Shown piece after piece: positions 1-4,265 of a stretch of DNA of 5,713 nt (its first letter is position 1; the number at the start of each line of letters is the position of its first letter). The stretch lies in contig CATOJU010000073.1 of assembly GCA_951800555.1 (NCBI GenBank), forward strand, positions 1 to 5,713. Reading direction: 5' to 3'. The stretch is from an uncultured Rickettsiales bacterium (lineage in GTDB: Bacteria > Pseudomonadota > Alphaproteobacteria > Rickettsiales > UBA1997). The position numbers and the translations under genes are program-made. A model generated the notes under the pieces. It did not search any database. It was not told the origin of the DNA and was given only the letters and a program-made list of their open reading frames with translations.

Positions 1-81
1 CTATTATAATATTAAAAACATTAATAATATTAAATAATTTAATTAATTTTATAACATTTATTAATTTTAAAAATATTAAAA

Positions 82-202
82 ATGATAAAATTATAATCAG
101 AAGACAAAAAATACAGTGAATCTAAAGAAACCCATCCAGTTCAAATTAGATTTTTTCGAGCTTTTAGATCTTAATAAAAATAAAAGGAGTAAATATTCTG
201 GA
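82..202 (+). pseudogene. Truncated, frameshifted remnant of a second plasmid rep gene (N-terminal part)
   Basis: This stretch encodes a degraded copy of the N-terminus of the rep gene that starts at 4266. Reading 127-144 gives ETHPVQ. After one extra A in the AAA run at 143-145, the frame shifts and 146-202 gives LDFFELLDLNKNKRSKYSG. The intact Rep has ETHPIQLDFFELLD and then NKRDKYSG in the same places; 20 of 25 residues match across the join. The only in-frame ATG upstream (82) is followed by a TAA at 94-96, so the copy also lacks a usable start. Similarity stops abruptly after the Gly codon at 200-202, where a more GC-rich segment begins. A 61-codon frame from a GTG at 116 runs through the junction to a TGA at 299-301; it looks accidental. 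The relic is on the same strand as the intact gene and shows that this replicon, or a partner, once had a second related rep. Confidence 0.75.
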
Positions 203-210
203 ACTAATAA

Positions 211-350
211 TAAAGACGATAGCGTCCCACCCTTCGACTTCATTGACATCCTTTACTTCATTCCAACAAACTGCAGGCGATTGGCAGACTACCGGTTGTG
301 AGCGAACCTACATTGGTTCGTCCTTGTTTTTCCTGCAAAGTAGAGAAGAA
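211..350. other. GC-richer inserted island interrupting the rep remnant
   Basis: By eye, close to half the bases here are G or C, while the surrounding DNA is about one fifth. The left edge coincides with the end of rep similarity at about 203 and the right edge is the T-run at 351-358. No transposase, terminal inverted repeat or clear target duplication is visible. Two frames stay open across much of it: a plus-strand frame containing SFQQTAGDWQTTGCERTYIG that runs to a TAA after position 360, and a minus-strand frame containing CWNEVKDVNEVEGWDAIVF. The second looks protein-like but has no start codon. It is probably the remains of a mobile or repeated element, or DNA from a donor of different composition. 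A hairpin lies inside it at 303-320. Confidence 0.5.
302..331 (+). other. Perfect 6-bp hairpin with nearby T-run (terminator-like)
   Basis: CGAACC (303-308) pairs with GGTTCG (315-320) around a 6-nt loop, and a possible G-U pair at the base extends the stem. A run of five T begins at 327, seven bases after the stem, which is further than in a standard intrinsic terminator. No intact gene ends just upstream. It may be a relic terminator or part of the structure of the GC-richer island. Confidence 0.3.
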
Positions 351-530
351 TTTTTTTTATTAACTCCATAAATTACTCCATAACCTCAATAATGCTATAA
401 AACCATTTTTCCATCTGCTTCTTTATAAAACATATTACCATTTTTTACAAACTTTTCAATTATAACAAAAAATAGTAGATCAACTTTAAAATATTAGATT
501 CAAATTATTATTTCTTTTTAAAAAAATTAT
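351..530. other. AT-rich gene-free stretch
   Basis: No convincing gene is present between the GC-richer island and the minus-strand secreted-protein gene. One short minus-strand frame (about 400-500) contains IIEKFVKNGNMFYKEADGK and then stops, but it has no start codon and no ribosome binding site. It could be a scrap of a former gene. No intrinsic terminator with a stable stem was found downstream of the gene ending at 531. Confidence 0.4.
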
Positions 531-983
531 TCACTCTTGTCGTCTCCCTCTTCTAGAATTAAAGAAACAATTACGAAAACAGCTACAGACTTTTCTACAT
601 GTTCTTTTTAATATATCCGTACAACTATTCGTACAACTAGATGGGTAATGGCAAAAATTATCATCAATATCATCAATTAATCTTATTGACAAAGGTTCTT
701 CTGTTCTTTCATGTAATATCCTAATTTCTTCCATAAGAATATTTTGAATTTCTAATATTTCTTTTCCTTCTTCATTAAAAATTCCCGCAGCACTAGATAT
801 AACTTTAATATTCGCTCTCAATTCATTTGAATACGAATCTTTCGTGCCATCCTTCGCACTAGAAGAAGAACCAGAAAAAGCACCTATACAAGCATCCCTA
901 AAAGCTTTCGAAGCAGCATATACATTACTACAGATATTACTAAGAAACAATAGGTATAATAAATTAATAAAAATCTTTTTCAC
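531..983 (-). CDS. Small secreted cysteine-rich protein of unknown function
   Basis: I do not recognise a family for this 150-residue protein. Residues 1-23 form a good signal peptide: MKK, a hydrophobic core and VYA before the likely cleavage site. The mature part has a Ser-rich stretch (about 37-42), an acidic, probably helical middle (about 68-96), and seven Cys in 29 residues (111, 117, 121, 129, 133, 135, 139). With Cys32 this makes eight mature Cys, which suggests disulfides formed outside the cytoplasm. The tail is basic (RRGRR). The start is GTG at 983-981, preceded by GGAGG at 994-990 with 6 nt spacing; this is the strongest ribosome binding site in the window. The GTG overlaps the TGA of the upstream gene as GTGA, so the two are probably translationally coupled. 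Export to the periplasm, surface or a host cell is inferred. Confidence 0.75.
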   Translation of the reverse strand: MKKIFINLLYLLFLSNICSNVYAASKAFRDACIGAFSGSSSSAKDGTKDSYSNELRANIKVISSAAGIFNEEGKEILEIQNILMEEIRILHERTEEPLSIRLIDDIDDNFCHYPSSCTNSCTDILKRTCRKVCSCFRNCFFNSRRGRRQE

Positions 984-1231
984 TTTTTACCTCCGCAATT
1001 ATTATTTATTTTATCATTATCAAAACCTTTATTGTTCTTTATTTCATTTCTTCTTTTTAAATTATCTGGACTACTAGAATTTTGTTCTCCAAATATAAAA
1101 TCATAAATTTTACCAATAATTATTCCCTTAAATCCCTTTTCAATAAAACCATCAGCAGTTTTCGCATCAAAGTTGAATAAAGTCAACGATAATAGAATAA
1201 TTAAGGAAAATAATAATAAATTTCTTTTCAT
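980..1231 (-). CDS. Small exported protein of unknown function, first gene of a two-gene unit
   Basis: This 83-residue protein matches no family I recognise. It starts MKRNLLLFSLIILLSLTLF, a signal peptide with a likely cleavage site after AKTA (about residue 30). Next come a short stretch with a GxxxG-like hydrophobic segment (GFKGIIIGKIYDFIFG, about 37-52) and a hydrophilic Asn/Lys-rich tail ending NNNCGGKK. The open frame extends upstream to 1408, but that extension is compositionally random and would bury the signal peptide, so I chose the ATG at 1231-1229. A weak AGG at 1238-1236 lies 4 nt from it. The codons for the last residues carry the GGAGG that serves the next gene, and the TGA (982-980) overlaps that gene's GTG. 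The second hydrophobic segment could mean membrane association. A shared function with the downstream secreted protein is inferred from the coupling only. Confidence 0.65.
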   Translation of the reverse strand: MKRNLLLFSLIILLSLTLFNFDAKTADGFIEKGFKGIIIGKIYDFIFGEQNSSSPDNLKRRNEIKNNKGFDNDKINNNCGGKK

Positions 1232-1426
1232 ATAACCTATATTTAAAGTTGATTTATTTTTAAAATAAAATTTATTATATATAAAGCAAGTTTTAGGAGA
1301 ATACCAATATATATATGTTGCTTTGATAGGAAATAATTTATTTATATGATTATTGATAAATATAAATTTTACACAATTTTTAATAAAATATAACATAATT
1401 TTTAACAATGCACTAGTATTAGTATG

Positions 1427-1446
1427 ATATTGATAAATATCAATAT
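1427..1446. repeat. Near-perfect 20-bp palindrome between the cupin gene and the secreted-protein unit
   Basis: ATATTGATA and TATCAATAT form 9-bp arms around two bases. It lies 33 bp downstream of the cupin stop and about 200 bp upstream of the start of the secreted pair. No T-run follows on the minus strand, so it is a poor terminator. It could be an operator for the secreted pair. The DNA from 1232 to 1478 is otherwise AT-rich, with several TATA-like strings but no promoter I can assign with confidence. Confidence 0.4.
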
Positions 1447-1478
1447 TTATTATTCTTAGAATGGAAATTAAAATTTAT

Positions 1479-1856
1479 CTAACAAATTTCACCATCACCA
1501 AAACCAAATTGTTTTAATGAATTTTCCCTTGCCTGAATACATATATAAAGCAATTCATCTTTACCAGTATTCTTTATTGTTCTTTTAGCAACAGGTGAGA
1601 TTCTAACTGCTGAACCTTCTTTAACTTTTACTTCTTCACTATCAACTTTAATAATACCTTCTCCCCCAATTACAATATATATTTCTTCGTTTTCTTTATG
1701 TTTATGATTAAAAGGAACTTCAAAATCTTTTGGAACAACATTAATTGAGATTTCACAACTAGTTAGCTTGAGAATATCATGTAAAAAAGCCTTTCCATTT
1801 TCAAGTTTTGCTATTTCTTTAAAACTACCTAAATCTACTGAAGTATAATTTGGCAT
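1479..1856 (-). CDS. Single-domain small cupin protein
   Basis: This 125-residue cytoplasmic protein (no signal peptide) is a complete single cupin beta-barrel. Cupin motif 1 is clear: H51-x-H53-xxx-E57-x6-G64, in FNHKHKENEEIYIVIGGEG. Motif 2 follows at about 81-98 (GSAVRISPVAKRTIKNTG). There the usual fourth metal ligand, a His four residues before the Asn, is replaced by Arg92, and the usual Gly in the turn is Val89. The metal site, if used, would be two His plus Glu. Small cupins range from metalloenzymes and sugar isomerases to binding proteins, so the substrate cannot be assigned. The start ATG (1856-1854) has no convincing Shine-Dalgarno sequence. The gene has the same orientation as the secreted pair but is separated by about 250 bp, so an operon is doubtful. 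It is likely plasmid cargo. Confidence 0.88.
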   Translation of the reverse strand: MPNYTSVDLGSFKEIAKLENGKAFLHDILKLTSCEISINVVPKDFEVPFNHKHKENEEIYIVIGGEGIIKVDSEEVKVKEGSAVRISPVAKRTIKNTGKDELLYICIQARENSLKQFGFGDGEIC

Positions 1857-1885
1857 ATTTTTTGTTAGTTTTCTTATGCGTTATA

Positions 1886-1913
1886 AGCATATAATCAATA
1901 TTTTAAATTGCAA
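1886..1913 (-). promoter_or_regulatory. Possible promoter of the cupin gene
   Basis: Reading the minus strand, TTGCAA (1913-1908) and TATGCT (1891-1886) are spaced 16 bp apart, about 30 bp upstream of the cupin start. Each matches four of six bases of the sigma-70 consensus. In DNA this AT-rich such matches are common, so confidence is low. Confidence 0.25.
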
Positions 1914-2215
1914 CATTTAATTTAAAAAAAAATATTAATTACATTAAAATATTTGAAATTTTATAAATACCTCTAAATCGTCCATATTTAATCGTAGAAG
2001 AGTTTTTTATTTTTTATGATACTTTTTTATTAAAAATTCTAAAATTTTAATTCTAGGGGCATTTCTGTGTCAAATAACCCATTATAATTTTTCATCTTCA
2101 ATAAAAACTTAACAAAGTTATTTTTTTCCATATTTTTGAAAAATTAAAATATCAAGAATCTTCCTATTTGGGAATTATTGTGTTTAGACTAACCATAACT
2201 GCATTTAAGGATATT
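1914..2215. other. Gene-free divergent intergenic region
   Basis: This AT-rich stretch separates the minus-strand cupin from the plus-strand small gene. It holds a weak stem, AACTT-AACA-AAGTT, at about 2107-2120 followed by ATTTTTTT, and a TAAAATTTTA palindrome near 2040. I see no coding region that I would defend. The in-frame TTG at 2168 and GTG at 2180 could extend the downstream gene, but neither has a ribosome binding site. Confidence 0.4.
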
Positions 2216-2611
2216 ATGGTAAAACATATTGAAACTATTCGTTTTGAGTATATTAAAAAAAGTTGTAATTTAGAAGTAATATTAAAAGCAAGCGATTCAG
2301 GAGCACCGCATGTGAGTGTATTTAATGGGGATAATAACAGAAAGTTAGGTATGGTTTATATAACAAACAAAAAACCTGTAGTTATAGAGGATATTGTCGA
2401 GTATAGATCTCAGGCTAACAAATACATTCTTTCAAAAAAGGTAAAAAATCAAATGTTAGATTGGATTAAACAGGATGGTGAAAAAAATTGTATTTGGAAA
2501 AAATTTGGTCTAACTTGGTTAAGACTTCACAAGTATAATGGCAAAAATAATGATATAAAGACTTTAAAAAATAAAGTTAAAGACTATGATAGATTATTGA
2601 TAAAAAGGTAA
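2216..2611 (+). CDS. Small basic protein, possibly DUF4160-like
   Basis: The gene encodes 131 residues from the ATG at 2216, which has AAGGA at 2207-2211 four bases upstream. The frame is open from a TTG at 2168, but that start lacks such a site. No signal peptide or membrane segment is visible. Residues 28-60 (SGAPHVSVFNGDNNRKLGMV, then VVIEDI) followed by a helix ending MLDWIK recall the layout of DUF4160 proteins: a Pro-His motif, short strands, then a helical segment with a conserved Trp. DUF4160 proteins are often found beside toxin-antitoxin genes. This resemblance is from memory and weak; the second conserved His of that family is missing. The C-terminus is Lys-rich. It stands alone between the cupin and the replication origin. 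No partner gene of toxin-antitoxin type overlaps it. Confidence 0.7.
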   Translation: MVKHIETIRFEYIKKSCNLEVILKASDSGAPHVSVFNGDNNRKLGMVYITNKKPVVIEDIVEYRSQANKYILSKKVKNQMLDWIKQDGEKNCIWKKFGLTWLRLHKYNGKNNDIKTLKNKVKDYDRLLIKR

Positions 2612-2661
2612 AAATTAGTCAAATGTATGTAATGTGTTCTTTTAATCAAAAAAGGATAGTG

Positions 2662-2769
2662 TCTAAAAACGATTCTAATGGGTCTTAGAACGCGATTTGG
2701 GTCAATTTAGTGTAAATTTACATAATTGGATAAAAAAGTGTTTGTAGGTACCTTAGAATCGTTTTTAGA
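2662..2769. repeat. 108-bp element bounded by a 17-bp perfect inverted repeat
   Basis: TCTAAAAACGATTCTAA (2662-2678) is exactly inverted at 2753-2769, with 74 bp between. Inside are a 12-bp palindrome TGTAAATTTACA (2711-2722), AGGTACCT, and a TTAGAA (2685-2690) that can pair with TTCTAA at the inner edge of the left arm around 6 nt. This gives an alternative small hairpin. The interior also has TGGGTC twice. No target duplication flanks it and no frame is open. It could be a miniature inverted-repeat element, a centromere-like or recombination site of the plasmid, or a structured RNA. Confidence 0.7.
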
Positions 2770-2872
2770 GGGTAATCATTTTAATACCAAAATATTCCAA
2801 AAAATTTTTAAAAAAAAACAACGACAATAAAAAAATTAAAATTCCTTACCAATGTAATAGATAGTAAAAATA

Positions 2873-2884
2873 TACTATATAGTA
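2873..2884. repeat. 12-bp perfect palindrome in the origin region
   Basis: TACTATATAGTA is perfectly symmetric. It sits between a TACCAAT (2847-2853) and an inverted ATTGGTA about 60 bp downstream, so the whole 2847-2922 block has loose dyad symmetry. It may be a protein-binding site of the replication or partition system. Confidence 0.4.
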
Positions 2885-2947
2885 GTTGTTATTAATAAGT
2901 ATATATAGAAAGTATATTGGTATTCGAAAAAAGTCAATTTTAGTCAG

Positions 2948-3072
2948 TAAAATCAATAGTCGCGAAAAAAAAACCGTAAATTATACCCCCTAAAACCGTA
3001 AATTATACCCCCTAAAACCGTAAATTATACCCCCTATTTTGATTTTTTGTATGTCTAAAAGTATTGATTTTA
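2948..3072. repeat. 11-bp inverted repeat bracketing the three tandem iterons
   Basis: TAAAATCAATA (2948-2958) and TATTGATTTTA (3062-3072) are exact inverted copies. The left arm lies 12 bp before the first iteron and the right arm 25 bp after the third. The arrangement could let the iteron block be looped out or mark binding sites for a second factor. Confidence 0.5.
2971..3036 (+). repeat. Three tandem 22-bp iterons
   Basis: Three identical head-to-tail 22-bp units run 2971-2992, 2993-3014 and 3015-3036, each AAA followed by CCGTAAATTATACCCCCTA. The exact identity and a 22-bp period, which is two helical turns, place each unit on the same face of the DNA. This is typical of binding sites for a plasmid initiator protein, here most likely the Rep encoded from 4266. 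Confidence 0.93.
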
Positions 3073-3164
3073 GCGGGTTTTTGTAAAACGAAATTTGTAA
3101 AAATTTTTTAAAATTTTTAATATTTTTTGAAAATTTTCCTAAATAGCTTAAAAATAAAGGAAAA

Positions 3165-3186
3165 AAACCGTAAATTATACCCCCTA
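3165..3186 (+). repeat. Solitary fourth iteron
   Basis: This is an exact fourth copy of the 22-bp unit, in the same orientation, starting 128 bp after the end of the tandem block. The bases that follow (TTTTGA) also match those after the third unit. It borders the AT-only tract leading into parA, so it may mark the other side of the unwinding region or allow Rep to repress the par-rep promoter. Confidence 0.9.
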
Positions 3187-3409
3187 TTTTGAGTGATTTA
3201 TATGACAGATATAAATTTAATATTTTAATATAATTTTATATATGTTAATTTAATATAAAATAAATAATTATTAAATATATATTAAATAATAAATTAATAT
3301 AATTTATATATTAAATATATATTATATTAAATAAATATAAATTAATAAAAAAAACTTGATAAATATAATCTATATAATAACATTTTTTTAAAAGTTTTAT
3401 ATTCATAAT
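3187..3409. other. Nearly pure A+T tract upstream of parA
   Basis: From about 3210 to 3409 there are only a handful of G or C bases. It contains TTAAATATATATTA twice, exactly 40 bp apart (3271-3284 and 3311-3324), and two close versions of TTAATATAATTTATATAT starting at about 3225 and 3294. Such sequence fits a strand-opening region, a bent upstream promoter element, or operator repeats for the RHH protein. With only two letters in use, repeats arise easily, so the operator idea is weak. Confidence 0.5.
3364..3378 (+). promoter_or_regulatory. Possible -10 elements of the par-rep promoter
   Basis: Two perfect TATAAT hexamers (3364-3369 and 3373-3378) lie 31-40 bp before the parA start. A TTGATA at 3356-3361 is too close to serve as the -35 of either, and no good -35 stands at 17 bp. 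A transcript from here would have a short leader without a Shine-Dalgarno sequence. Confidence 0.3.
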
Positions 3410-4003
3410 ATGAAAATAGTAGTATTTAATTTAAAAGGCGGCCAAGGTAAATCAAGTATTGCTTTAAATTTAGCTTTATCTTTAAATTTTGATGTTATAT
3501 CAAATGATAAAATTTCGAAATTGGAGCAAATTCTTCCTGAAAATAATTTTATGCGCATTGAAAAAAATACGGATTTTCCAGATGTAGAAAAAAGTTTAAA
3601 TATAATATATGATTTAGGAGGATGGATAGACACTAGAGCTTTAAAGCCAATAAAAGATGCTGATTTAGTTATTGTACCTATGATTAATACAGAAATGAAT
3701 AATGAAGTTTCTATTAACAGTATTAATCAAATAAAGAAAATTAATGATAAAATTATTATTGTTGCAAATAAATGTAGAAAAAAAGACTATAATATTATTT
3801 GTAATTTAGTTAATGATTACTTTCCTAATAATAATTTTCCTATATTTGAAATTATGGATACAACTGCATTTGAACAAATGGTAAAAAGAAAAATGGCTAT
3901 AAAAGACATTGTTAATAAAGATCCTTTATTAAAATATAGTTTTAGGAAAATTAACGAACAATTTGAAAATATCATTAATTATATTAATAACTTTTTAGGA
4001 TGA
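3410..4003 (+). CDS. parA: ParA-family plasmid partition ATPase
   Basis: This 197-residue protein is a small ParA-type ATPase without an N-terminal DNA-binding domain, similar in size to the type Ib (ParF-like) group. ParA-type ATPases bind nucleoid DNA when ATP-bound and move plasmid copies apart. The deviant Walker A motif is intact at residues 9-16 (KGGQGKSS), with both the signature Lys9 and Lys14. The Walker B-like strand is IIYDLGG (65-71, Asp68). IIIVANKCR (116-123) matches the later nucleotide-site strand. The usual D-P-Q switch after the second strand is not recognisable; SND (31-33) stands there. The ATG at 3410 has no Shine-Dalgarno sequence. The TGA (4001-4003) lies two bases before the best start of the RHH gene, so the two genes form an operon with rep after them. 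Confidence 0.9.
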   Translation: MKIVVFNLKGGQGKSSIALNLALSLNFDVISNDKISKLEQILPENNFMRIEKNTDFPDVEKSLNIIYDLGGWIDTRALKPIKDADLVIVPMINTEMNNEVSINSINQIKKINDKIIIVANKCRKKDYNIICNLVNDYFPNNNFPIFEIMDTTAFEQMVKRKMAIKDIVNKDPLLKYSFRKINEQFENIINYINNFLG

Positions 4004-4005
4004 AT

Positions 4006-4257
4006 ATGAGTTTAGAAAATATAAAGAATAAAAAAAACATAAATTTATTACAAGAGGATTTTTTTGAGGATCAAAGTAAAGTTACTAAAAGAGGAAGACC
4101 GAAAATGGAAGCTAGGAAAAAAACTAAAAAAGTTTTATTTTATCTTTATGAAGAAGAATATAATAAACTAAAAGAGCTATCAGAAGCGGAAGGTATGTCA
4201 AATTTTATTCGTACTGTATTAAGGGAAAAATTTGATAAAACATATAATAAAATGTAA
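4006..4257 (+). CDS. Ribbon-helix-helix DNA-binding protein, probable ParA partner
   Basis: The 83-residue product has a flexible charged N-terminal arm, a basic KRGRPK patch (about 28-33) like an AT-hook, and a C-terminal ribbon-helix-helix: strand KVLFYLY, helix EEEYNKLKELSEAE, turn GMSN, helix FIRTVLREKF. Small RHH proteins next to short ParA ATPases typically bind the centromere, stimulate the ATPase through the N-terminal arm and repress the operon (ParG type). The same role is inferred here. Two ATGs are possible. The one at 4000 overlaps the parA stop as ATGA but has the AGGA (3997-4000) directly on it; the one at 4006 has that AGGA five bases upstream, so I prefer 4006. It ends 8 bp before rep. 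An AT-hook patch would suit binding to the A+T tract upstream of parA. Confidence 0.82.
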   Translation: MSLENIKNKKNINLLQEDFFEDQSKVTKRGRPKMEARKKTKKVLFYLYEEEYNKLKELSEAEGMSNFIRTVLREKFDKTYNKM

Positions 4258-4265
4258 ATAAATTA

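Larger units (their letters stand above)
2930..3200. other. Probable plasmid replication origin (oriV), iteron type
   Basis: This region combines four copies of one 22-bp repeat, an inverted repeat around the first three copies, and A/T-only runs between copies three and four (about 3085-3160) that would suit DNA unwinding. It lies upstream of the par-rep genes. No clear DnaA box (TTATNCACA) was found on either strand. The assignment rests on the iterons and the rep gene nearby; iteron-bound Rep initiating replication is established for many plasmids. Confidence 0.8.

Noticed and set aside
116..301. 61-codon plus-strand frame as an intact gene
   Set aside because: Its first half is frameshifted rep sequence and its second half lies in the GC-richer island; it has no ribosome binding site.
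302..331. GGTTCG-containing hairpin as a tRNA or tmRNA T-arm
   Set aside because: No acceptor, D or anticodon stems can be built around it on either strand.
844..1077. 77-codon plus-strand frame
   Set aside because: It is antisense to the two coupled secreted-protein genes, which have signal peptides and a strong ribosome binding site.
1232..1408. Upstream extension of the first secreted-protein gene to a start at 1408
   Set aside because: The added 59 residues look random, have no ribosome binding site and would place the signal peptide in mid-protein.
2971..3036. Tandem repeats as a CRISPR array
   Set aside because: The 22-bp units abut directly with no spacers and there are no cas genes; they fit plasmid iterons.
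1351..3368. Shared TTGATAAATAT strings at 1353, 1430 and 3356 as a common operator
   Set aside because: In DNA this AT-rich, repeats of 11-13 bp are expected by chance many times across the window, so three copies are not evidence of a regulon.
3403..3633. 76-codon minus-strand frame
   Set aside because: It is antisense to the conserved Walker A region of parA.
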